NCBI GenBank assembly: GCA_002389295.1
Contig: DGOE01000178.1
Span: 1-35,429, forward strand
Origin: Flavobacteriales bacterium UBA4474
GTDB lineage: Bacteria; Bacteroidota; Bacteroidia; Flavobacteriales_D; Sanyastnellaceae
DNA length: 35,429 nt
Direction of reading: 5' to 3'
The notes beneath the pieces are model-generated. The model ran no database searches. It worked only from the letters and a program-made list of their open reading frames with translations, and was not told where the DNA came from. A program made the translations under genes and the position numbers. Below are positions 1 through 7,185 of this stretch, piece after piece. How positions within the stretch are numbered: position 1 is the first letter of the stretch; the number at the start of each line of letters is the position of its first letter.

Positions 1-1087
1 TCACACCAAAACCGGCATCGCACCTCTCCTTCGCCGCCCGGCTCGCCACATCGCGGGGCACCAAGTTGCCAAAGGCCGGATAGCGTCGCTCCAAGTAGTA
101 ATCCCGACGGTCTTCCGGAATGTCCGTAGGCCGGATGCTGCCATTGCGGAGCCCCTCCACGTCGGACTCGTGTTTGGGCACCCATATGCGGCCGTCGTTG
201 CGCAAGCTCTCCGACATCAAGGTCAGCTTGGACTGGTAGTGACCGCTCACCGGAATGCAGGTCGGGTGAATTTGCGTGTAAGAAGGGTTGGCCATGTAGG
301 CGCCCTTCTTGTGAGCCTTCCAGGCTGCCGAAACATTGGAGCCCATGGCGTTGGTGCTCAAAAAGAACACATTGCCATACCCCCCGCTGCACATCACCAC
401 AGCGTGCGCGCCGTGGCGCTCGACCTCCCCCGTCACGAGGTTACGGGCGATGATGCCCCGGGCCTTGCCATCGACCACCACCACATCCATGAGTTCATGG
501 CGGTTGTACATGGTCACCTTGCCCTTTGAAATCTGGCGGCTCAACGCGCTATACGCACCGAGCAACAGCTGCTGACCAGTTTGGCCTTTCGCATAAAAAG
601 TCCGGCTGACCTGCACACCGCCAAACGAGCGGTTGTCCAACATCCCGCCGTAATCCCGGGCAAAAGGCACGCCTTGAGAAACGCACTGGTCAATGATGTT
701 GGCGCTGACCTCGGCCAAGCGGTAAACGTTGGCCTCGCGGCTGCGGTAGTCACCGCCCTTGATCGTGTCATAAAACAGGCGGTAGACCGAGTCCCCGTCG
801 TTCTGGTAATTCTTGGCGGCATTGATGCCCCCTTGGGCAGCAATGGAGTGGGCACGCCGCGGGCTGTCCTGAAAGCAAAACGCCTTGACGTTGTACCCCA
901 TCTCAGCGAGGGAAGCCGCGGCAGAGCTGCCGGCCAATCCCGTCCCCACGACAATCACATCGATGAGGCGCTTGTTCGACGGGTTCACCAGCCGAATGTT
1001 GTTCTTGTGGTTGGTCCACTTATCGGCCAGTGGTCCTTCCGGCGTCTTGGCGTCGAGCGCCACGCTGTGCTTGGGCATTTCAGTCAT
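1..1087 (-). CDS. sdhA: Succinate dehydrogenase / fumarate reductase flavoprotein subunit, partial (3' end beyond the left edge)
   Basis: This is the FAD subunit of complex II, which oxidises succinate to fumarate at the cytoplasmic face of the inner membrane. Only the first 362 or so codons are inside the window. The start is ATG at 1087 (MTEMPKHSVALDA). A dinucleotide-binding glycine motif GTGLAGSSAA lies at residues 48-57. The stretch RRAHSIAAQGG around residues 77-87 contains His80, which by family analogy is the covalent FAD attachment site. QIHPTCIPV further on is also typical of SdhA. It follows sdhC by 20 bases on the same strand, matching the Bacteroidota sdhC-sdhA-sdhB order, so sdhB is expected just left of the window. 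The long N-terminal extension before the FAD motif is normal for the b558-type enzymes. Assignment is firm; quinone specificity cannot be told. Confidence 0.95.
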   Translation of the reverse strand, partial: MTEMPKHSVALDAKTPEGPLADKWTNHKNNIRLVNPSNKRLIDVIVVGTGLAGSSAAASLAEMGYNVKAFCFQDSPRRAHSIAAQGGINAAKNYQNDGDSVYRLFYDTIKGGDYRSREANVYRLAEVSANIIDQCVSQGVPFARDYGGMLDNRSFGGVQVSRTFYAKGQTGQQLLLGAYSALSRQISKGKVTMYNRHELMDVVVVDGKARGIIARNLVTGEVERHGAHAVVMCSGGYGNVFFLSTNAMGSNVSAAWKAHKKGAYMANPSYTQIHPTCIPVSGHYQSKLTLMSESLRNDGRIWVPKHESDVEGLRNGSIRPTDIPEDRRDYYLERRYPAFGNLVPRDVASRAAKERCDAGFGV

Positions 1088-1107
1088 CGCTTCTCGCTTT
1101 GCGCCAA

Positions 1108-1812
1108 TCAGGCCTGGATGATATACAAGTACACGACAATGGAAGAGAACAGCACGGGCACCACCACGCTGAATGCCTTGCCAAGGCCACTGATGATTTG
1201 CGTAAACCTGGGGTGTCGCAGTCCCATCGATTGAAATCCGCTGGAAAAGCCATGCCACAAGTGGAAGCCCAACGCAAACTGTCCGAGCAGGTAGAGGCCA
1301 ATGGACGGCAACGCAAGGCTGTTGAGTTCGGGGTTAAAAAAGGCGGCCACCACGGTGTAGAGGTCTTTCACCATGACCCCGTCGTAGTCCACCATGGCCA
1401 CCTCTCCAAAGTGCATCTGCCACCAGAAGTTCTGCATGTGCGTCACCAAGAAGACCAGGACGATGGTGCCGAGCACCATCATGTTCCGGCTGGACCAACC
1501 TGCATTGGTGGAGGGCCGCTCCATGGCGTAGCGCACCGGGCGTGCTTTTCTGTTTTGTACAGACAACACAATGCCATCCGCCAAGTGAAAAAGCACCGCC
1601 AAATACGTCAAGTAAGACAGCACCTTCACCGCGGGAAAAGTGGTCATGAACTTGGCGTATTCATTGAATTGCCGTCCGCCATCAGAGGCTGCAGTAAAGA
1701 GCTGAAGGTTTCCCGCCAAGTGGCCGGCGAGGAAGAGACAGAGGAAAAGACCGGTCGCCGCCATGGCATACTTCTTGGCGAGCGACGATTTGAGGATTCC
1801 AGTTTGGGCCAT
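1108..1812 (-). CDS. sdhC: Succinate dehydrogenase cytochrome b558 subunit
   Basis: A 234-residue integral membrane protein that anchors SdhAB and passes electrons through haem b to menaquinone. Five hydrophobic helices can be picked out, at about 15-36, 62-86, 110-132, 160-185 and 205-232. Histidines in or near helices (the H of AGHLAGN, LFHLAD, THMQ and QMHFG) are the candidate haem ligands. I chose the ATG at 1812 (MAQTGILKSSLAKKY) because flavobacterial SdhC proteins begin this way. An in-frame ATG at 1824 adds only MTLH. The gene directly precedes sdhA and has its own promoter at 1858-1889. It is longer than a single-helix SdhC because the b558 family fuses the C and D functions. Confidence 0.93.
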   Translation of the reverse strand: MAQTGILKSSLAKKYAMAATGLFLCLFLAGHLAGNLQLFTAASDGGRQFNEYAKFMTTFPAVKVLSYLTYLAVLFHLADGIVLSVQNRKARPVRYAMERPSTNAGWSSRNMMVLGTIVLVFLVTHMQNFWWQMHFGEVAMVDYDGVMVKDLYTVVAAFFNPELNSLALPSIGLYLLGQFALGFHLWHGFSSGFQSMGLRHPRFTQIISGLGKAFSVVVPVLFSSIVVYLYIIQA

Positions 1813-1857
1813 GTGCAGGGTCATACGGGCGGGACATTACCACCTCGTTGCCTTCAC

Positions 1858-1889
1858 CAAATTTACGACCCGAAGGGCGGGGGCACAAC
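1858..1889 (-). promoter_or_regulatory. Bacteroidota-type promoter for sdhCA
   Basis: Read on the minus strand, GTTG (1889-1886) is followed after 20 bases by TAAATTTG (1865-1858), a full match to the Bacteroidota -7 element TAnnTTTG with a -33 TTG at normal spacing. The predicted transcript start is near 1852, about 40 bases upstream of the sdhC ATG. The -33 box falls in the loop of the hairpin at 1873-1905. The call rests on motif match only. Confidence 0.6.
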
Positions 1890-1905
1890 GTGCGCCCCCG
1901 CCTTT
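1873..1905 (-). terminator. Strong GC hairpin downstream of ssb, candidate terminator
   Basis: An inverted repeat pairs GGCGGGGGC (1876-1884) with GCCCCCGCC (1894-1902), extended outward by one G-U and two A-U pairs to 1873/1905 and inward by two pairs after one mismatch. It starts about 20 bases beyond the ssb stop. On the minus strand no long U-run follows, so termination may be weak or depend on the stem alone. It overlaps the upstream half of the sdhC promoter. Confidence 0.5.
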
Positions 1906-1925
1906 CACGTACCAAATTCGATGGG

Positions 1926-2273
1926 TCAGGATTCTTGGGGCACCCGATCGAGCATCAGCATCTCCTGCGTGACGATTTCTGCAGCTACTCGATTCTGGCC
2001 CTGTTTGTCCTCGTACTGCCGATAGACGAGGCGCCCTTCAATGGCCACCTCACTGCCCTTGGAGAGATAGCGTGTCATGATCTCAGCGAGTTGGCCCCAA
2101 GCGATCACGTTGTGCCATTGGGTGGCTTCCGTCTTCTCGCCTTGGGCGTTGCGGTAGACCTCATTGGTGGCGAGCCTCAGGCTGGCCTTGATTTTGTCCC
2201 CGTCGAATTCAATCCTTTCGGGATCCTGTCCGAGGCGTCCGATGAGCAGGACGCGGTTGCGCAGTGCATTCAT
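1926..2273 (-). CDS. ssb: Single-stranded DNA-binding protein, short form without acidic tail
   Basis: A 115-residue OB-fold protein that coats single-stranded DNA in replication, recombination and repair. The N-terminus MNALRNRVLLIGRLGQDPE, the ATNEVYRN segment, TQWHNVIAWGQLAEI and the strand GSEVAIEGRL are standard SSB sequence. The protein stops at RVPQES directly after the OB fold. It therefore lacks the Gly/Pro-rich linker and the acidic tip (usually ending in DDxPF) through which canonical SSBs recruit partner proteins. Bacteroidota often carry a second, longer SSB elsewhere, so this may be a paralogue or an accessory form; the window cannot decide. It is transcribed away from the gene at 2395, with a 121-base divergent gap between them. 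Confidence 0.93.
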   Translation of the reverse strand: MNALRNRVLLIGRLGQDPERIEFDGDKIKASLRLATNEVYRNAQGEKTEATQWHNVIAWGQLAEIMTRYLSKGSEVAIEGRLVYRQYEDKQGQNRVAAEIVTQEMLMLDRVPQES

Positions 2274-2382
2274 TTATTGTTGGGTTTTAATGGAATTGCG
2301 CCGCAATGTGGGCGGCTGTAGGCGCAGAATCCAACGGATGAAGCCCTGCTTTCGCCGCTGCATGCCAACCGTTTGCACGCGT

Positions 2383-2390
2383 TAGATTCG
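2383..2390 (+). promoter_or_regulatory. Possible -7 promoter element next to the start of the 2395 gene
   Basis: TAGATTCG fits the GC-rich variant TAnnTTCG of the Bacteroidota -7 element. It ends only 4 bases before the ATG at 2395, so transcription from it would give an almost leaderless message. I see no TTG at the right distance upstream (TTTG at 2372 is too close). The site is tentative. Confidence 0.3.
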
Positions 2391-2394
2391 CTGC

Positions 2395-3030
2395 ATGAAT
2401 ACCCCTGTCCGGTGCGCGCTTTGCGCCTTGTTTTCCCTCTTTCTCCTCCAAGACCTGGCCGCCCAAGGGTCCTCCGGTGTTTGGGTGGATGCGGTCCCCA
2501 TGACGCGCCGGCTGTTTGGGGCGAATGACGCCTCGGATATCGCCTTATCCGCAGGTTGGAGCTCGAACACGACGGCCAACGGCTGGCGCGCCTTGATCGG
2601 ATTTGACACAGGCAAAGAGACGCAGGACAATTTCGGCACCCTGGTTACCACGAGCAATCATCAGGTCGATATCCGGGCAGGAAGACGGTGGATGAAAACG
2701 GGTGATGATGCCAAAAGTGCAGTCAGACTGAGCTGGGGGATAGACGCCGTGTTCAAGCTGAACAATGTGGCGGCCCATTCAGAAAACGTGGACTTCTCCG
2801 CTTCCAATGAGACCACCAACACCGCTTCCGGTCTTTCTGGTGTGTTGGGTGTTCAATGGGATTTGGCACCGGGATTCCACTTGGTCACAGAGGCGCGCTT
2901 GGACGCGTTGTACACCAATGAAACCACGCGGCTGTGGGACTCTTTTTCTGGAGAATTCAAACAACAGGCCGATGGCTGGAACAGCAACCTGAACCCCCCA
3001 CTGCAGCTCTTGCTCGTCCTGGATTTGTAG
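2395..3030 (+). CDS. Small secreted protein, probably an outer-membrane beta-barrel
   Basis: I do not recognise a specific family. The 211-residue product starts with a clear signal peptide (charged start, hydrophobic core ALFSLFLLQ, cleavage near LAAQ-G at about 24). The rest is rich in alternating polar and hydrophobic stretches with aromatic residues, such as LSWGIDAVFKL, FHLVTEARLDALYT and a C-terminal LQLLLVLDL strand. That pattern fits a small eight-stranded outer-membrane barrel. It ends 61 bases before the peroxidase gene at 3092 on the same strand, so the two may be co-transcribed. No catalytic motif or sorting domain is visible. A periplasmic beta-rich protein is the main alternative. 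Confidence 0.6.
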   Translation: MNTPVRCALCALFSLFLLQDLAAQGSSGVWVDAVPMTRRLFGANDASDIALSAGWSSNTTANGWRALIGFDTGKETQDNFGTLVTTSNHQVDIRAGRRWMKTGDDAKSAVRLSWGIDAVFKLNNVAAHSENVDFSASNETTNTASGLSGVLGVQWDLAPGFHLVTEARLDALYTNETTRLWDSFSGEFKQQADGWNSNLNPPLQLLLVLDL

Positions 3031-3091
3031 TCGCTTCGCGGCCCTTCCGCATGAGAACACTTAAATTGTAGGCAGAAACCACTCATTTGCA

Positions 3092-4324
3092 ATGAAGAAC
3101 GTCTGGATTCCTTGTCTTCTCCTGTTTGTACTTGTCGCTTCATGCGCCAAAGACGAAGGGCGCATGATGGACCAGCCAACATTGCCGGACGTGACACCCG
3201 CATACCGGTCCGAAACCCCACAGATTTTTGGGATCTCCTTCCCGTCCGAATTTGAGGCGCCACGGTTCGATGACCGCGCACAGCTGGGCCGGGTGTTGTT
3301 CCACGACCGGATGCTCAGCCAAAACGGCGCCGTCAGCTGCAACACCTGCCACCTGCAATCCCATGGTTTTGCAGAGCCAAAAGCGCTAAGCCACGGACTC
3401 CGCCGGGAACTCACCGAGCGCAATGCCAGCCACCTGGCCAACCCCGGGATTCAACTCGCCTACTTCTGGGACGGCAGGGCCACCGACCTCACAACGCAGG
3501 TTACCATGCCCATTGAAAACCACGTGGAAATGGGTTTCCGCAGCCTCGAGTCCCTGGTGGAAAGGCTGGACCAATTGGACTATTACGCGCCCCTCTTCAC
3601 CGCGGCATATGGCGACCCTGAGCCTTCTGTCGACCGCATCCAAGATGCACTCTCCACCTTCCTCAGTGCCATGGTCACCTGCGGTTCCAAAGCCGATGAG
3701 GCCATCGCCTCCGCCATGCCTGAATTTTGGGACCCGTGGGGCGTCATGGACGGAAGTCTCACCCTTGATGGCCTGACCGCGCTGGAAAAAAGGGGCTTTG
3801 AGCTCTTTCACGGCGAGGCCCAATGCGCCAATTGCCATGGCGGCCCCCACTTCAATGGTTGGGGCATGGACTTCGCTGACATCGGGCTCGACGCCGAACC
3901 CAACGAAAACGCAAGTACCTCTGTGAACGCAGGCGGTGGCTTTTTGGGAAACTGGGGGCCAACAGCCATGAAAGTGCCATCCCTGCGCAATGTCAGCCTG
4001 ACCGCGCCCTACATGCACGACGGCCGCTTCGCCACCCTTGATCAGGTGCTCGATCACTACAGCCACGGCATCCAAGATGTGACCACCCTCGACCCCCGCT
4101 TGCGGGATTGGAGTGGCAGTCCCTTGCTGGGAGGGGACATATTGATCGACGTCGGACCGGGCCTCTTTCCGATCAGCATCGGATTGGATGGCAATGAAGT
4201 CCCACCTGTACAGTTGAATTTCACCCCCGAGGAACGGCTGGCACTCAAGGCCTTCCTCCACAGCCTGACCGATCATGCCTTCGTCCAAGACGAACGGTTC
4301 TCCAACCCTTTCACAACGCCATGA
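3092..4324 (+). CDS. Di-haem cytochrome c peroxidase / MauG-family lipoprotein
   Basis: A 410-residue periplasmic di-haem enzyme of the bacterial cytochrome c peroxidase family; known members reduce hydrogen peroxide using electrons from small c-type cytochromes. It begins with a lipoprotein signal: the lipobox LVASC gives Cys18 as the lipidated residue. Two haem attachment sites are present, CNTCH at 83-87 and CANCH at 245-249. Between and after them are family hallmarks: FWDGRA, the IENHVEMG segment, VPSLRN and APYMHDGRF near 305-313, where Met308 is a candidate distal haem ligand. The stop overlaps the ATG of the thioredoxin-fold gene by four bases (ATGA), pointing to translational coupling. 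Family membership is firm, but the true substrate (peroxide or a protein oxidation as in MauG) cannot be read from sequence. Confidence 0.9.
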   Translation: MKNVWIPCLLLFVLVASCAKDEGRMMDQPTLPDVTPAYRSETPQIFGISFPSEFEAPRFDDRAQLGRVLFHDRMLSQNGAVSCNTCHLQSHGFAEPKALSHGLRRELTERNASHLANPGIQLAYFWDGRATDLTTQVTMPIENHVEMGFRSLESLVERLDQLDYYAPLFTAAYGDPEPSVDRIQDALSTFLSAMVTCGSKADEAIASAMPEFWDPWGVMDGSLTLDGLTALEKRGFELFHGEAQCANCHGGPHFNGWGMDFADIGLDAEPNENASTSVNAGGGFLGNWGPTAMKVPSLRNVSLTAPYMHDGRFATLDQVLDHYSHGIQDVTTLDPRLRDWSGSPLLGGDILIDVGPGLFPISIGLDGNEVPPVQLNFTPEERLALKAFLHSLTDHAFVQDERFSNPFTTP

Positions 4325-5091
4325 AACTCCTTTACACCGTTTTATTTGCCCTCGGCATCACCTTTTCCGCAGGTGCACAAACACCATTGACTGAAGCGGT
4401 CGATTTCACCGTCACCGACCTCGATGGCAACGAGCACACGCTCAGTGAATACCTGGACGCCGACAAATACGTCTGCATCGACTTTTTTGCCTATTGGTGC
4501 GGCCCATGTGCAGCACACGCTCCCTACTTCACCGAGATCTACAACAGCTATGGCTGCAATGGCGGCGATGTCATCTTCATGAGCATGGAGTACGAGGGCA
4601 GCTGGGACCAAACGCACGATTTTGAAGTGGCCAATGCCGGCGACAACCCCGCTCCCGCCATCTCCGGCGCTGAAGGAGGCGGCCTGGCCGTCCATGGCGA
4701 CTACAGCATTGCCGCCTATCCCACCTTCATTCTGATCGACCCCGAGTGGAACATTGTGGAGCAGGACATCTGGCCCATGAACGTGGAGATCCTCGACGAA
4801 GTCCTCCAATCCTATGGACTTGAGCAAATGACCTGTACTTCTTCCATCGGGGATGTCGCCACCGTCTCGCTCGCCGCTTGGCCCAACCCCGCCAGCGACG
4901 CCCTTCAAGTAGAAGTCAAGCCCGGGACCCGCATTGCCTTGCTGGACTTACTTGGCCGGGAAGTCCTGACCACCCAAGCACTGCACAACCGCACCGTCCT
5001 GGATCTGACCACGGTGGCAGATGGCAGCTACCTCATCCGAGCGCAAACCTCAGAAGCCACCGAGACCCACAAGGTCATCGTCCGCCACTGA
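4321..5091 (+). CDS. Thioredoxin-fold (TlpA/AhpC-like) protein with type IX secretion sorting domain
   Basis: A 256-residue exported thiol-disulfide protein. Residues 1-20 are a signal peptide ending in SAGAQ. The thioredoxin-like domain spans about 24-165, with active site CGPC at 60-63 in the context FFAYWCGPCAAHAP and the cis-proline loop AAYPTFILID (Pro134). From about 182 to the end there is a typical T9SS type-A C-terminal domain: the WPNPASDAL start, a DLLGREV strand, LDLTTVADGSYLIR and the final basic KVIVRH. The protein should therefore cross the outer membrane and end up on the surface or secreted. It overlaps the di-haem peroxidase gene by four bases, suggesting a shared role in redox handling outside the cytoplasm. 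That link is inferred from the coupling only. Confidence 0.9.
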   Translation: MKLLYTVLFALGITFSAGAQTPLTEAVDFTVTDLDGNEHTLSEYLDADKYVCIDFFAYWCGPCAAHAPYFTEIYNSYGCNGGDVIFMSMEYEGSWDQTHDFEVANAGDNPAPAISGAEGGGLAVHGDYSIAAYPTFILIDPEWNIVEQDIWPMNVEILDEVLQSYGLEQMTCTSSIGDVATVSLAAWPNPASDALQVEVKPGTRIALLDLLGREVLTTQALHNRTVLDLTTVADGSYLIRAQTSEATETHKVIVRH

Positions 5092-5104
5092 GGCCTCCGC
5101 CCAT

Positions 5105-5112
5105 TATCTTCG
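5105..5112 (+). promoter_or_regulatory. Possible -7 promoter element upstream of gltX
   Basis: TATCTTCG fits TAnnTTCG and lies about 54 bases before the chosen gltX start. No clear -33 TTG is seen at the proper distance, and it abuts the hairpin at 5112-5143, so it may be chance. Confidence 0.3.
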
Positions 5113-5143
5113 CGCCGCCGTTCCTTTCTGGGTTCGGCGGCGC
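5112..5143 (+). terminator. Hairpin between the thioredoxin-fold gene and gltX
   Basis: Perfect 9-base inverted repeat GCGCCGCCG (5112-5120) and CGGCGGCGC (5135-5143) with a 14-base loop, followed by TTCATTT. It begins 20 bases after the stop at 5091. The stem is strong, but the trailing T-run is short and broken, so it is either a terminator for the upstream genes or a structured gltX leader. Confidence 0.45.
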
Positions 5144-5165
5144 TTCATTTACAGCGGTTTCCATC

Positions 5166-6713
5166 ATGTCCACCTCCGCCTCAGACCGACCCATACGCGT
5201 CCGGTTCGCACCGAGTCCCACCGGCCCCCTCCACATGGGTGGCGTGCGGACCGCCTTTTACAATTGGCTCTTCGCCCGTCGGCACGGTGGCACCTTCATT
5301 CTGCGCATCGAAGACACCGACCGCACGCGGTTTGTAGAAGGTGCCGAAGCCTACATCGAAGAGGCGTTGGCCTGGTGTGGCATCGCACCCGACGAAGGGC
5401 CTTCCAAGCCCGGTGAATTCGGCCCCTACAGACAGAGTGAACGGGGCGACCTCTATGGACCGCAGGTTCAAGCCCTGCTCGATGCGGGCCACGCCTACCG
5501 CGCTTGGGACACCCCCGAAGAAATCCAAGCCCGCCGGGACGCCGCCGAATCATCCGGCACCCCTTTCCAATACGACGCGACCTCCCGCGCATCCATGCGC
5601 AACGACCTTGCGCTAAGCGCAGCGCAAATAGCGGAATTGGAGGCCTCCGAGGCCCCTTACGTGGTCCGGTTCAAAATGCCCGCCAGCGAGGCCGTCACCT
5701 TCACCGATGCCATCCGTGGCGCCGTCACCATCGACACCGCTGTGCTCGACGACAAGGTGCTCATGAAAGCCGATGGCCTGCCGACCTACCACCTGGCCAA
5801 CGTGGTGGACGACCACTTCATGGAGATCAGCCACGTCATCCGCGGCGAGGAGTGGTTGCCCAGTGCCCCGCTACACCAGCTGCTCTACCGCGCGTTCGGC
5901 TGGACCCCCCCCACCTTCGCCCACCTACCGCTCATCCTTAAGCCCACCGGCAACGGCAAGCTCTCCAAGCGCGACGGCGACAAGGGGGGCTTCCCGGTCT
6001 TCCCATTGCGCTGGAACGACCCCGCCAGCGGCGCTGAAAGCAGCGGATACCGCGAATCCGGTTATCTACCGGAAGCCTTCATGAATATGCTCCTCCTGCT
6101 CGGGTGGAACCCCGGCACCGAGCAAGAGATGTTTTCCCTGGACGAAGCGGCCAAGGTGTTCGACCTGGACCGCGTCATCAAGAGCGGGGCCCGGTTCAAC
6201 CCGGACAAAGCCAAGTGGTTCAACGAGCAGCACCTCCGGTCCACCCCGGTGGCCGAACTCTTGCCCGCCGCCCAAGCCCTGTTTGCCGGCGAAGGCGCCG
6301 ACTACACCGCCGACCAGACCGCCGCCGTGTTGGACATGATGCTGGAGCGCATCGCCTTTCTCGACGACCTCAAGGCCGCCACCTGGCTGCACACCGCCCC
6401 CACAGCCTTTCCCGAGAAAATGCTGAAAAAGCGCTGGAAGGACGATACCGACAGCATCCTACACGAGCTCGCCGACGAACTCCGAGCCGTGGAGCCGTTC
6501 GATGCCGGCCCTATTGAAGCCACCTTCAAGGCCTTCCTCGAGCGCAAGGAACTCGGCTTTGGCCAAGTCCTGCTGCCGTTCCGCATCGCCTTGACCGGCG
6601 AAGGCGGCGGCCCGTCCATGTTTGCCTTTGCCGCCTTCCTCGGCAAGGAGGCCACCCTCGACCGCTTGGACCAAGGGATGAACCTCATCGCCCAGCAACG
6701 CACCGAAGCATGA
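5166..6713 (+). CDS. gltX: Glutamyl-tRNA synthetase
   Basis: This class I synthetase charges tRNA-Glu with glutamate in the cytoplasm. I place the start at ATG 5166 (MSTSASDRPIRVRFAPSPTG), giving 515 residues, close to the usual family length. The frame stays open further upstream, but that extension runs back into the thioredoxin-fold gene and has no homology signal. The HIGH-type signature appears as PSPTGPLHMGGVRTA at about 14-28 and the KMSKS-type loop as KLSKRDG. Other hallmarks are FILRIEDTDRTR and IRGEEWLPSAPLHQLLYRAFGW. The 3' end overlaps folB by four bases (ATGA), so the two are translationally coupled. Confidence 0.97.
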   Translation: MSTSASDRPIRVRFAPSPTGPLHMGGVRTAFYNWLFARRHGGTFILRIEDTDRTRFVEGAEAYIEEALAWCGIAPDEGPSKPGEFGPYRQSERGDLYGPQVQALLDAGHAYRAWDTPEEIQARRDAAESSGTPFQYDATSRASMRNDLALSAAQIAELEASEAPYVVRFKMPASEAVTFTDAIRGAVTIDTAVLDDKVLMKADGLPTYHLANVVDDHFMEISHVIRGEEWLPSAPLHQLLYRAFGWTPPTFAHLPLILKPTGNGKLSKRDGDKGGFPVFPLRWNDPASGAESSGYRESGYLPEAFMNMLLLLGWNPGTEQEMFSLDEAAKVFDLDRVIKSGARFNPDKAKWFNEQHLRSTPVAELLPAAQALFAGEGADYTADQTAAVLDMMLERIAFLDDLKAATWLHTAPTAFPEKMLKKRWKDDTDSILHELADELRAVEPFDAGPIEATFKAFLERKELGFGQVLLPFRIALTGEGGGPSMFAFAAFLGKEATLDRLDQGMNLIAQQRTEA

Positions 6714-7075
6714 CCGGTCACCGCATCGACGTCCTGGGACAACGGTTCTTCGCGCACCACGGCTGCCTGCCGGAGGAGGCCATCATCGGCCAGGAGTACC
6801 TGGTGGACGTGCGCATCTGGGTGGATTTGACCCCCAGCGCCGAATCCGACGAACTCGCCCAAACGGTGGACTATGTGGACGTCCACAGGATCTGCGCACG
6901 GGAAATGGCCATCCGCTCCAAGCTCGTCGAGCACGTGGCCGGTCGCATCCTCAAGGCCCTCCGCGCCGAGCTCCCCCTCACCGATACCATCGACCGCATC
7001 GAGGTAGAGGTCACCAAGTTCGCGCCACCCATCGGAGGAGACTGCGACCGCATCACGGTTGTCCTTCAGGGATAA
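6710..7075 (+). CDS. folB: Dihydroneopterin aldolase
   Basis: A 121-residue enzyme of folate synthesis that cleaves 7,8-dihydroneopterin to 6-hydroxymethyl-dihydropterin and glycolaldehyde. The family signature FFAHHGCLPEE is at 13-23. The pterin-binding glutamate is probably Glu74 in KLVEHVA, and the catalytic lysine is Lys103 in VTKFAPP. The segment TVDYVDV near 52-58 carries the conserved tyrosine. Length is typical. It overlaps the end of gltX (ATGA), so the pair forms a small operon. No other folate gene is nearby. Confidence 0.95.
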   Translation: MTGHRIDVLGQRFFAHHGCLPEEAIIGQEYLVDVRIWVDLTPSAESDELAQTVDYVDVHRICAREMAIRSKLVEHVAGRILKALRAELPLTDTIDRIEVEVTKFAPPIGGDCDRITVVLQG

Positions 7076-7082
7076 CCTCCGT

Positions 7083-7097
7083 CCCATTCGGAATGGG
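7083..7097 (+). terminator. Short inverted repeat after folB, weak terminator candidate
   Basis: CCCATT and AATGGG form a 6-base stem around CGG, seven bases after the folB stop. There is no T-run, so the call is weak. The rest of the 110-base gap up to 7186 shows nothing I can name with confidence. Confidence 0.2.
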
Positions 7098-7185
7098 TTC
7101 CAATCACAAACGTCATCGCGCGGACCTGCTGATTTCAGGCAACCTTTATGATTGAGAGCCGTCATATTCATACACCAGTTTCACC

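Noticed and set aside
1873..1905. Hairpin considered as a riboswitch for sdhC
   Set aside because: It lies upstream of the likely transcript start and is a single simple stem.
1030..2025. Long open frame on the plus strand opposite sdhC and ssb
   Set aside because: It runs antisense to two clearly recognised genes, is rich in His, Gln and Arg, and has no family-like motif; such shadows are common in GC-rich coding DNA.
3386..4288. 300-codon open frame opposite the di-haem peroxidase
   Set aside because: Antisense to a gene with both haem motifs; its sequence shows no domain.
4878..5165. N-terminal extension of gltX by 96 codons
   Set aside because: It would overlap the coding end of the thioredoxin-fold gene and cross the hairpin; homology begins only at the ATG at 5166.
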